Below are positions 17,776 through 25,001 of a stretch of 64,000 bases of DNA, piece after piece. This stretch comes from Mycobacterium sp. 852014-52450_SCH5900713 (GTDB taxonomy: Bacteria; Actinomycetota; Actinomycetes; Mycobacteriales; Mycobacteriaceae), in assembly GCF_001667075.1 (NCBI RefSeq), contig NZ_LZIL01000078.1, positions 186,001 to 250,000 of the forward strand. The letters run 5' to 3'. The notes under the pieces were generated by a model that searched no databases, had not been told where the DNA came from, and worked only from the letters and a program-made list of their open reading frames with translations. The first letter of the stretch is position 1, and each line of letters begins with the position of its first letter. The translations under genes were made by a program, and so were the position numbers.

Positions 17776-18235
17776 TCGGTAGGACTTGGTGCCGGTGTCG
17801 ATGATGTGGGCGTTGAATGTGACGCGGTCGACGATGGCGGCGACCAGGCGCGGGTCGGAAGACGGTGCCCCATTCGCTGAAGGGCAGGTTGGTAACGATC
17901 GAGACCCAGGCGCGATCTTCGCGTTCGGTGATGATCTGGAAGAGCAATTCCGCTCCGCGAGAGTCGATTTGGACGTATCCGATCTCGTCGAGGCAGAGCA
18001 GATCCAGGCGTCCGTAGCCAGCCACGACGCGCGACAGGATCCGTTCGTCGGCGGCTTCGACGAGTTCGGTGACCAGTTGCGCGGTGGTGATGTAGCGGGC
18101 CCCGCGGCCTTGTTCGCAGGCCGCCAACCCCAGCCCGATGAGCAGGCTCGTTGATGAAGTAGGAGCGGAACACCCGCTCGCCAGCCTGATCGGTCAAGGC
18201 GGCGCTGCCCTCATGGACACAGGGCGCGCGCAAGT
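17731..18235 (-). mobile_element. istB: IS21-family istB remnant
   Basis: On the minus strand the C-terminal two thirds of the IstB ATPase are readable: LDLLCLDEIGYVQIDSRGAELLFQII (cited in part) and VSIVTNLPFSEWGTVF. A net frameshift after EWGTVF moves the rest (DPRLVAAIVDRVTFNAH and the tail ending at 17731) into another frame, and the N-terminus is rearranged (SALTDQAGERVFRSYF in a different frame). istA and terminal repeats are missing, so it is an immobile scar. Confidence 0.8.
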
Positions 18236-18275
18236 GACAGACTGCTGTCCACCGACGGGCTTAGGAAGTGATGCC

Positions 18276-18893
18276 GTGGATGGTCTTGAGATGGCCACCG
18301 CCGAACGCACGGACCTAGCTGATCTTCTGGAGACTCTGACGCCCGGGCAGTGGGAGGCGCCGTCGCTTTGTGAGGGCTGGCGGGTACGGGACGTGGTCGC
18401 TCACGTCATGAGCTTCGACGGGGTCAGTCTTCTCGGCATGTTTCGCCGCGCCATCCGGGGTCGGATCCTCCACATCAACCAGGTGGTTGTTGACGAACTC
18501 GCATCCCTCACTACCGAACAGCTCCTCCACAGGCTGCGGGCTCATCTGAAGCCACAGGGGCTGGCCACTATTCTCGGGGGCCGACTCGCCCTGCTCGACG
18601 TCACCATCCATCATCAGGACATCCGCCGTCCGCTGGGTATGCCTCGCCAGATCCCGGCTGAACGGCTGCGGTGGGTCCTGGGGGCCAGCTTGTGCAGCCC
18701 CGAACTGCCGGCGTGGCGCCTCGCCCGCGGTATACGCCTGACCCCGACCGACCTGGACTGGACTCACGGCTCGGGACCGGAAGTCACAGGACCGGCAGAA
18801 GCCGTGCTGATGGCGATCACCGGCCGGCGAAGTGCCATCGGGGAGCTGGCGGGCCCAGGGCAGCCGGTGCTGGCCGGTCGGCTCGCCCGCTGA
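18276..18893 (+). CDS. Maleylpyruvate isomerase-family (DinB-like) mycothiol-dependent protein
   Basis: About 205 residues with the TIGR03083 signature: ERTDLADLLETLTPGQWEAPSLCEGWRVRDVVAHV (cited in part), with the metal-binding His, and HHQDIRRPLG near residue 115. The family uses a DinB four-helix bundle with divalent metal, and several members act with mycothiol. AGGAAG precedes GTG 18276; ATG 18291 is the alternative. It starts just after the IS scar and appears intact. Substrate unknown. Confidence 0.8.
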   Translation: MDGLEMATAERTDLADLLETLTPGQWEAPSLCEGWRVRDVVAHVMSFDGVSLLGMFRRAIRGRILHINQVVVDELASLTTEQLLHRLRAHLKPQGLATILGGRLALLDVTIHHQDIRRPLGMPRQIPAERLRWVLGASLCSPELPAWRLARGIRLTPTDLDWTHGSGPEVTGPAEAVLMAITGRRSAIGELAGPGQPVLAGRLAR

Positions 18894-18947
18894 GCCCAGT
18901 CGAGGTGGCAAGCGCACGTGGGGGGAATCGCGGGCCGGCCCTGTGTG

Positions 18948-19490
18948 TCATTCGCACCCTCTTCCCACCAGCGCATCCGGGGCGGCGGCGTTGGGATCCG
19001 TGACCCTCTCATCCTTGAACAGAATGGAGATCGCGCCTTTGGCTTCGAAGATCGCGAGGTGAATACGATCCGAGCTTTCGTGTCCGTGCTGTCGTAGCAC
19101 AGCCTCGAGATCGGCAGTGGTTAGTCCGCATCGACGCAGGTTGCGTCGGTCGACGTGTCCGTTGCGGATCAGCACTTTCAGGAGCGGATCGATGAAACGT
19201 CGAATCGCCGGAATGAAGCGCAATCTCGCTAGTACCGCGTGGGCGGCAAGAAGGCTAATGAGCGCCGCGGTTGCGTTGAGCCACGAGGTATCGCTGGCAG
19301 TAGCAGCCCGACCGACGACGGCTCCGGCGGCCACTGCAGCGATCCAGTCGAATGGCGCGAATTCGGCGAGGGTGCGGCGCTCCATGAACCGAAACAGGAT
19401 CGCAGCCGTGAGGAACAGCGCTGCGGCTTTGATCGCGGCATCGACGGCACCGAGCTGGTCACCGATCAGGGCTTGGAGTATTCGGTCCAC
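18948..19490 (-). CDS. DUF421 (YetF-like) membrane protein
   Basis: A 180-residue protein: two or three N-terminal membrane helices (IKAAALFLTAAILFRF, LISLLAAHAVLARL) with the family core ERRTLAEFAPFDWIAAVAAG, then the cytosolic YetF domain with LIRNGHVDRRNLRRCGLT and LEAVLRQHGHESSDRI. DUF421 proteins are widespread, of unknown function, and common in stress and spore-related loci. It faces the same way as RidA upstream, 86 nt apart. Confidence 0.85.
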   Translation of the reverse strand: MDRILQALIGDQLGAVDAAIKAAALFLTAAILFRFMERRTLAEFAPFDWIAAVAAGAVVGRAATASDTSWLNATAALISLLAAHAVLARLRFIPAIRRFIDPLLKVLIRNGHVDRRNLRRCGLTTADLEAVLRQHGHESSDRIHLAIFEAKGAISILFKDERVTDPNAAAPDALVGRGCE

Positions 19491-19576
19491 GCCTGCCTCC
19501 GTTTCAGGGGTGAGTCATCGACTTTTGCCGCCTTATGCGCCGGCCTGTCCGGCGCTTCGCGACCTGGTGCCGACGT

Positions 19577-20005
19577 CTACTTGCCGCCGGATCCGACGAT
19601 GGCGACGACCTCGATCTCGACGCGCTGGTTGGGCAGTGCGAGCGCCTCGACGCCCACCGCGGTCCACAACGGGAGCCTTTCGCCGAACCGCTTGCCGAAC
19701 TGGTCCACCATCACTGACATGTGCTCATCACCGATGGATTCATCGGCCGTGGGGACATGGTAGGAGTGAATGTTCACGACGTCGCTCCAGCGGGCACCCG
19801 CCTCAGCGAGGGTCTTTTCAACGTTTTCGCACGCCTTGACGATCTCGTCCTCCAGGGATGTGGGCGACAAGGTGAAGTCTGCGTCCCAGCCGCCTTGGCC
19901 GGAGATCTCGATGCGATCGCCGATGCGTAGAGCTTGGCTGTAGTGGTTGCGGGTACGGGCGATCTCGCCGTATCCAGGGGTGTCGAAGAATTCGGGCGTG
20001 GCCAT
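19577..20005 (-). CDS. RidA-family protein (reactive intermediate deaminase)
   Basis: A 142-residue trimeric-fold RidA/YjgF relative: NHYSQALRIGDRIEISGQGG, VEKTLAEAGARWSDVV, and a C-terminal VEIEVVAIVG strand. Classical RidA hydrolyses enamine/imine intermediates of PLP enzymes using a conserved Arg; the usual (C/I)xxR block here reads NQRVEIE. E. coli RidA also becomes a chaperone when N-chlorinated by HOCl (established), which is relevant to the neighbours. Start is ATG 20005 with GAGGAAA upstream. It is preceded by operator site C. Confidence 0.85.
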   Translation of the reverse strand: MATPEFFDTPGYGEIARTRNHYSQALRIGDRIEISGQGGWDADFTLSPTSLEDEIVKACENVEKTLAEAGARWSDVVNIHSYHVPTADESIGDEHMSVMVDQFGKRFGERLPLWTAVGVEALALPNQRVEIEVVAIVGSGGK

Positions 20006-20135
20006 GCGGGGGTTTCCTCTCATCATTGATTCTTGGAGCCATGGTTGTTGCGATTGATGTGCTGTCGGGGAAGCGTCGTCGGTCCGGCCGTTGGGTGGTC
20101 ATTGCCCAGATCAACGACCACTGTCGGTGCGCATC

Positions 20136-20177
20136 GGGTGAGATGTCCTCATCCGGCTGTGCAATTCACCCGGGTGG
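20136..20177 (-). promoter_or_regulatory. Bipartite TCACCC/GGGTGA operator, site C
   Basis: Read on the minus strand: a TCACCC/GGGTGA pair (20166-20177, one mismatch), 11 nt, a half-site at 20149-20154 (TCATCC on plus, one mismatch), 7 nt, then GGGTGA on plus at 20136-20141. It points to ridA, whose start is 131 nt away, with the same spacing as sites A, B, D, E and G. Confidence 0.75.
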
Positions 20178-20248
20178 ACGCCGGCGAGAAGACGGATCTG
20201 CGGTTGAAGCGCCCAGGACACTGCAATGGTTCCCCGACCGAAGACCGC

Positions 20249-20899
20249 TCAATTCTCATTGCCTCCCAGCGTGGTTGAGGTTTCGTCTCTGATGCTGGCG
20301 ATCGCCGCCGCGTCCTCCACCGCGACCTGGTTGGCGGCCCGTAGGACAGCGCGCACATCGCCGGCGGGTATGACCGCGGCGCCGGAGCCATCGGCGAAGA
20401 CGTAGTCGCCGGGACGGACCGCCACCCCGGCGATCACGACTGGACGGTTCACCTCATAGGGAGTGACGGTGTCGCCGCCCCACCGCGTTGTTTCGCCTCG
20501 GCAATAGATGGCCAGGTCGAAGCGTTCGAGCTCGGCGAAGTCGCGTAGCCGCCCGTCGGTCAGAATGCCGGCGAGCCGGTGGTTTCTGACACGGGATAGC
20601 TTTGTCCCGCCGCCCAGTGACGCATCGGTGTAGCCGTTGCTGGCCAGAACCAGCACGCGCCCGTCGGCGCCGCCTTCGATCGCGTCGTAGAACAACCTCT
20701 TGAAGTTGTAGCGCTCGGGCGGGAGAGCGGCGCGGCACGCGGGAAAGAAGGAGATGGTCACGGCGGGGCCGAAGAGCCGGCGTCCGGGAGTGGGACTCAC
20801 CAGGTCCAGGAGATGACACCGATGTCGGTGCAGCCGCCCCATGGCGTCCACGATGTCGGCAGTGCGCACCCGACCGGCGAGTGCGTCGAGGGACTCCAT
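20249..20899 (-). CDS. RraA-like (HMG aldolase/oxaloacetate decarboxylase-fold) protein
   Basis: A 216-residue RraA-fold protein: ADIVDAMGRLHRHRCHLL, GPAVTISFFPACRAAL, the family loop ILTDGRLRDFAEL, and VRPGDYVFADGSGAAVIPAG. The last two correspond to the metal and substrate region (GGxxRD family; here DGRLRD). Members act as class II aldolases or decarboxylases or as RNase E regulators. ATG 20899 shares its A with the TGA of the preceding DUF6510 gene (TGATG), fixing the start. It is the last gene of the six-gene coupled operon 24098-20249. Confidence 0.85.
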   Translation of the reverse strand: MESLDALAGRVRTADIVDAMGRLHRHRCHLLDLVSPTPGRRLFGPAVTISFFPACRAALPPERYNFKRLFYDAIEGGADGRVLVLASNGYTDASLGGGTKLSRVRNHRLAGILTDGRLRDFAELERFDLAIYCRGETTRWGGDTVTPYEVNRPVVIAGVAVRPGDYVFADGSGAAVIPAGDVRAVLRAANQVAVEDAAAIASIRDETSTTLGGNEN

Positions 20900-21168
20900 C
20901 AGCTCTGGATCGGGACACGCCAGGACTGGGCGCCGCGGAAGTCGAGCCACACACCGGTGGGCGTTTGCACAAGCCGGGCCAGGACGGTTCCGCAGCACGG
21001 GCAGCGCACCACGATGCCGGGCCCGCGGTGATAGACGTGACTTTCGGCGAAGACCCTGGCGCGACAACATTTCCCGCATGTCAACGTCACGGTGGTGACA
21101 TCGAATCCCAGCACTTCTGCGAAGGCGCCCGCGGCCGCGTTACCGTCGACGTGTGTTGGTTCGGTCAT
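20899..21168 (-). CDS. DUF6510-type zinc-ribbon protein
   Basis: An 89-residue protein with two CxxC knuckles: LTCGKCCRARVF and VVRCPCCGTVLARLV. It therefore has a small zinc ribbon. DUF6510-type proteins are found in actinobacteria next to sulfite-oxidase-fold enzymes and FAD reductases, as here. ATG 21168 overlaps the stop of the reductase gene (ATGA), and its stop overlaps the RraA-like start. It is perhaps an electron-transfer or assembly partner (inference). Confidence 0.8.
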   Translation of the reverse strand: MTEPTHVDGNAAAGAFAEVLGFDVTTVTLTCGKCCRARVFAESHVYHRGPGIVVRCPCCGTVLARLVQTPTGVWLDFRGAQSWRVPIQS

Positions 21169-21935
21169 GACTTATCGTTCCTTCGTTCGTTGCTCGGGCC
21201 GAACCGCTCGGTCCGGATGGCGGACGGCTGATGCCCCTGCTCGATCAACGTCGCGGTGACCGATTCCACAAATCCGGTTGGACCGCAGACGTAGACGTGC
21301 CCACCGTCGGCGGGCACCCACTCCTTCGGCGCGAGGTCAGCGGGGCGGACCCGGCCGGCCGGCCGGATGGTCTGCGGCGCAGCCACCCTGGTGTAGACCA
21401 GCGCGATCTGCAGCCAGTCACATTCGCGCTCGAGCCGCTCCAGCTCTTGGGCGTAGTACACGTCGTCCGGACTGCGAACCGAATAGACCAACCGAAAGTC
21501 GGCGCTGCCCACCACTACCCGCTGTCGCAGCATCGCCATCAATGGCACGATTCCCGATCCGCCGCCGACGAGCAGGACCCGAACGTCCTCGTCAGGCCGC
21601 CAGGCGAACCAGCCGCCGATGGGTCCGCGGAGTTCGATCTCGTCTCCGGCAACAAGCCCGGTGAGGTAGGGCGAGACTTCCCCGTCGTCAATCCGCTGCA
21701 CAGTGAGCTCGATGCGCTCACCGTCGGCCGGTCTGCTGAGTGAATAGCTGCGTTGCGCGCTGTACCCGTCCTCAGCGGTCAGCTTGAGATCAATGTGCTG
21801 GCCGGACAAGTGGCCGCCCCAGCCCGGCACGGCCAGCCCGATCGTTTGCGCCGACCCGGTCTCGGGCTTAGAGTGCACCACACGCGCGACCCGCCAGCGC
21901 AACTTCGGTTCCGCGTGGGAGTCCACAGCCGTCAT
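21165..21935 (-). CDS. FAD/NAD(P)-binding ferredoxin-reductase-type oxidoreductase
   Basis: A 256-residue FNR-fold protein. RSYSLSRPADG is the FAD-binding RxYS motif, LLVGGGSGIVPLMAMLR the NAD(P) pyrophosphate site, and YVCGPTGFVESV the C-terminal nicotinamide motif. No 2Fe-2S ferredoxin domain is attached. Start ATG 21935 overlaps the Mo-enzyme stop (TGATG). It probably passes electrons from NAD(P)H to the molybdenum enzyme encoded immediately upstream, a pairing seen in other actinobacteria. Confidence 0.9.
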   Translation of the reverse strand: MTAVDSHAEPKLRWRVARVVHSKPETGSAQTIGLAVPGWGGHLSGQHIDLKLTAEDGYSAQRSYSLSRPADGERIELTVQRIDDGEVSPYLTGLVAGDEIELRGPIGGWFAWRPDEDVRVLLVGGGSGIVPLMAMLRQRVVVGSADFRLVYSVRSPDDVYYAQELERLERECDWLQIALVYTRVAAPQTIRPAGRVRPADLAPKEWVPADGGHVYVCGPTGFVESVTATLIEQGHQPSAIRTERFGPSNERRNDKS

Positions 21936-22534
21936 CAATCCCCGGCGTAGCGTTGTTCGCGCCACGGGTCGCCGTAGCTGTGGTAGCCCAAACACTCCCA
22001 GAATCCAGGTGCGTCGCTGTCGCGCAGCTCAATGGATCTAACCCACTTAGCCGACTTCCAGAAATACAGGTGTGGCACCAACAGTCGCGCCGGACCTCCG
22101 TGTATCGCGCTAAGCGGTGCGCCCTGGTACGCGTAAACGATCCAAGCCCTCCCGCCACGAAGATCGCGCAGCGGGAGGTTGGTGGTGTAGCCGCCGTAGG
22201 AGCCGACCAGTGCGAATCCTGCAGTGGTGTCGATTGATTCGAAAAGTGTGTCCAGAGAAACGCCTTCCCATTCGGTGTCAAGCTTGGACCAGGTGGTGAC
22301 GCAGTGGATGTCCACGCTGAGCCGCTCGCTGCGCAGGAGCTTGAGCTGTGCCCAAGTCCACGACTGTTCGGCGCCGAGCTCGTTGCGAATGGTGAATCGC
22401 CAGTCATCGAGATCGATCCGCGGAGTCGGTCCTGCTTGCAGGACAGGGAAGTCCGCGGTCAGATGTTGCCCGGGTGGCAGCTCGCGGGCGGCCTCACCGC
22501 GTCGCCCGCGAAAGCCCTTGTTGACGACGCTCAT
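21935..22534 (-). CDS. Sulfite-oxidase-fold molybdopterin oxidoreductase
   Basis: A 199-residue SUOX-fold domain. The molybdenum-ligand Cys is in DIHCVTTWSKLDTEWEGV, followed by LVGSYGGYTTNLPL and a C-terminal GFWECLGYHSYGDPW block typical of short actinobacterial sulfite-oxidase-like enzymes. There is no signal peptide, so it should be cytoplasmic, unlike periplasmic MsrP (YedY), which repairs methionine sulfoxide after HOCl. It is coupled at both ends: ATGA with the 67-aa ORF and TGATG with the reductase. Confidence 0.9.
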   Translation of the reverse strand: MSVVNKGFRGRRGEAARELPPGQHLTADFPVLQAGPTPRIDLDDWRFTIRNELGAEQSWTWAQLKLLRSERLSVDIHCVTTWSKLDTEWEGVSLDTLFESIDTTAGFALVGSYGGYTTNLPLRDLRGGRAWIVYAYQGAPLSAIHGGPARLLVPHLYFWKSAKWVRSIELRDSDAPGFWECLGYHSYGDPWREQRYAGD

Positions 22535-22734
22535 TGGTGCTCCGTTTCGTGGTGGTGATCATCCCAAATAGAGCCGGCGTTGGATCTGTCGTTGATTAGG
22601 ACCGCTGGGATCACATACGGTGCCGCCGTATTGCTCCCGGCCGGCAGCGCCGTGGGAAGCCGCAATCTGTTCGCTGGCGCGGAGCAGGCCGTGCGTCGGC
22701 CGCCACAAACAGGAGTGGTGTCGTTGAATCTCAT
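22531..22734 (-). CDS. 67-aa protein with His-rich tail, unrecognised
   Basis: The ORF reads MRFNDTTPVCGGRRTAC... and ends SIWDDHHHETEHQ. Two cysteines near the N-terminus and four histidines in the last ten residues could bind metal. It fills exactly the space between the NDH-2-like and Mo-enzyme genes and overlaps both by ATGA, which argues for translation. No homologue is recognised. It might be a metal or cofactor carrier for the Mo enzyme, or a remnant maintained for coupling. Confidence 0.5.
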   Translation of the reverse strand: MRFNDTTPVCGGRRTACSAPANRLRLPTALPAGSNTAAPYVIPAVLINDRSNAGSIWDDHHHETEHQ

Positions 22735-24098
22735 TGTGCTCCGACGGCCTTCGGTATCCGGACGACTTCGTTGGCCGCGAATTGGGCGTCGGGACCGGAA
22801 ACGAACCCCATTGACAACACGGTGCGAGGAAAGAAGACGTCGGTGAGATATGCGAGTGCGACCGCCCAGCGGTTGACGAGACGGGGAAGTGCGTAGAGGT
22901 GGTAGGCGCGGGCGACAATCTTGGCGGGATAGCCCGATAGGTGCACGCCTAGCGGGTTGGCGACGGCGTAGCGCGGGCCCAAGTCGACGACCATGCCCTT
23001 GTCGCTGTGGCGGTAGTCCTTCCGCTCTCCGTACCCAAGGCTTGCGGCGACGTTGCGGGCCAACGTTTTACCCTGTCGGGTCGCGTGCTGAGCGGTGGGC
23101 GGGGCGTTCTTGCCGGGCTGGGTCAGGTCCGGAACGGCGGCGGCGTCGCCCGCGGCGAACACATCGGGGTGACCTGGCACCTGCAAATCGGTCTGTACCT
23201 TGAGCCGGCCCCGCTCGGTTTCCAAGCCCAGCGTGGCGATCAGCGGTGACGGGATCACGCCAGCCACCCACGCTACCGTGTAAGTGTCGATGCGCGAATC
23301 ATCGGTAAGGACAACATGATCGGCGTGAACCTCCTTGAGGGTCGTGCCCAACCGCACGTCGATTCCACGCGAGCGCAGTACACCCATCGCCGCGTCGCCG
23401 AGCTTCCGCCCCAGCTCGGGCATGACGTGGCTGGCCAAGTCCAGCAACACAAACCGCACCGAGGCCCGGTCGAAGCCTATCTGCTTCGCCGCTGCGTCGG
23501 CGAGTGCGCGCAGCTGCGCGGTCAATTCGGAACCGGAATACGAAGCACCGACAACGACAATCGTGCGCCGCGCGGCCGCGCGCGCCTCGTTTTCCTCAAC
23601 GTGAGCGAGTTCCAACTGCTCGATCACATGATCACGCAGATACAGCGCCTCGGCCGTCGACTTCAGCCCGTGCGCGTGGGTGGCCAAGCCGGGCGTATCG
23701 AACAGCCGCGTCACCGATCCTGGTGTCAAGACCAGCCGATCCCACGATAACGTCCTCACCCGGCCCTCAGGATCGGTCAACGAGAGCATATGCCGATCGA
23801 AGTCAACGCCGTCGACCCGCCCGCGCACCGCCCGCACGCCCCTGAGTGTTCCCGCCAGCGGAATACAGACAAACCGCGGGTCGACCAGCCCACCGGCCAC
23901 ATCCGCCAGCAATGGCGTGTACTGCAGGTAATCGACTGGCGAGACGATGGTTATCCTCACATCTGAGGCGCGCGCCCTGTCTAACCGTCGGACCAGGCCA
24001 CGTGCACACTCGAAAGCGGCGAACCCGCTGCCGACGATCACAACCGAGGTGGAGGGTTCCGCCTTCTCCGGTTGGCGGTGAAGTGGGACCGCGTTCAT
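22731..24098 (-). CDS. NDH-2-type NAD(P)H dehydrogenase (FAD disulfide-reductase fold)
   Basis: A 455-residue type II NADH dehydrogenase relative: FAD motif VVIVGSGFAAFECARGL, NAD motif TIVVVGASYSGSELTAQL, second FAD contact VFAAGDAAAVPD, and the NDH-2 block TAQHATRQGKTLARNV. The C-terminal amphipathic region (residues 395-455) could dock on the membrane. ATG 24098 has AGGAGA upstream. It opens the six-gene coupled operon, 180 nt after operator site D. The housekeeping Ndh should lie elsewhere; this one is probably for stress or for feeding the Mo system. Confidence 0.88.
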   Translation of the reverse strand: MNAVPLHRQPEKAEPSTSVVIVGSGFAAFECARGLVRRLDRARASDVRITIVSPVDYLQYTPLLADVAGGLVDPRFVCIPLAGTLRGVRAVRGRVDGVDFDRHMLSLTDPEGRVRTLSWDRLVLTPGSVTRLFDTPGLATHAHGLKSTAEALYLRDHVIEQLELAHVEENEARAAARRTIVVVGASYSGSELTAQLRALADAAAKQIGFDRASVRFVLLDLASHVMPELGRKLGDAAMGVLRSRGIDVRLGTTLKEVHADHVVLTDDSRIDTYTVAWVAGVIPSPLIATLGLETERGRLKVQTDLQVPGHPDVFAAGDAAAVPDLTQPGKNAPPTAQHATRQGKTLARNVAASLGYGERKDYRHSDKGMVVDLGPRYAVANPLGVHLSGYPAKIVARAYHLYALPRLVNRWAVALAYLTDVFFPRTVLSMGFVSGPDAQFAANEVVRIPKAVGAQ

Positions 24099-24475
24099 AT
24101 CTCTTCTCCTGGTTGGTATTCGGGTATTCAGATGGGATTGGGGGTCGATCGCACGGAGGCCTTGGTGTTCCTTGGTGGCCACGGCGTCCCGGACTGCGCC
24201 GTGGTAAACGGCATTGGCGCATGAGTCGCGTGGTCGAAGCTGCACAGGTTCGTCGGTAGTGAGCGTCGCCCGACCCTGGTCTATCTGTCATCACCCCTCA
24301 GCACGATTCACCCGGGTGATAACGCTCTTGCGGCCACCGCTACATCGGATCGGCTGCCCGGGCGCCGAGCGGCGCACTCTTCAGGAACGCGTCAGCGCCG
24401 CGCTGCCGCGCGCGCAATCATGGGTCGCGGCGCAGGGCGCGCGACTTCAACGGCTTCCGCGACGGGCGGAGGGAC
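24099..24475. other. Promoter region of the redox operon
   Basis: No gene can be supported here. It separates the DM13 gene from the NDH-2-like gene (both minus) and holds operator site D at 24278-24319. Confidence 0.5.
24278..24319 (-). promoter_or_regulatory. Bipartite TCACCC/GGGTGA operator, site D
   Basis: TCACCC-GGGTGA at 24308-24319 is perfect. After 11 nt comes TCACCC at 24291-24296, then 7 nt, and a degenerate half-site GGTCTA at 24278-24283. It points left to the NDH-2/Mo operon (start 180 nt away). Confidence 0.75.
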
Positions 24476-24955
24476 TCATTGGGTCGCGGGTCGCAGTTGC
24501 GGCGCGCCGAAGGACACACCGAAGCGCTCGCACCACAGGATTACGGCGCCGAGCGCGCCGGTGTCGGCAGCGTCGGGCACGGCGTAATCGGCGTTGCCGC
24601 GGTTGGCGCGTAGGCTCCCGAGGTCTATGTGTTTGCAACGCCCAAGGTTTCGCCAGGGGAACCTGGCATGGTCGACCGGTGCATCGCTGAGCCACACGCG
24701 TAGTCGTGGTCCCAAAATGGTATGCAGATTTTCCAGCCGCAGAATCTGCGCCCCGTCGCCCACGGTTAGCAGGCGCGCAACCCCGCTGGTTCGGTGGATG
24801 TGGCCGGTGAACTCGCCGCAGCGGGTCGTCTGCGCTCCAGGCGGCAGCCTGTCATCGGCGGTGGTCCTGATCAACAACTTCCACGGTTGCAGCCACCACA
24901 GGGCCACAGGCAGTCCCACCATCGCAATCGCCAGTCGAGCGACCCGATCTGGCAT
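24476..24955 (-). CDS. DM13-domain protein with N-terminal membrane anchor
   Basis: About 159 residues. A hydrophobic anchor (LAIAMVGLPVALWWLQPW) is followed by a DM13 domain: GEFTGHIHRTSGVARLL, ILGPRLRVWLSDAP, HIDLGSLRANRGNADYAV, and the conserved Cys in VILWCERFGVSFGAPQL. DM13 is predicted to carry electrons through that Cys outside the membrane. Its ATG could also be 24988. It follows the LpdA-like gene by 46 nt on the same strand, so the two are probably one operon: a cytosolic NAD(P)H flavoenzyme and an extracytoplasmic redox protein. Confidence 0.82.
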   Translation of the reverse strand: MPDRVARLAIAMVGLPVALWWLQPWKLLIRTTADDRLPPGAQTTRCGEFTGHIHRTSGVARLLTVGDGAQILRLENLHTILGPRLRVWLSDAPVDHARFPWRNLGRCKHIDLGSLRANRGNADYAVPDAADTGALGAVILWCERFGVSFGAPQLRPATQ

Positions 24956-25001
24956 CAACCCGGAACCACAGAGCACTCGCCGGCCCAATTACGTTCGGGC
25001 A

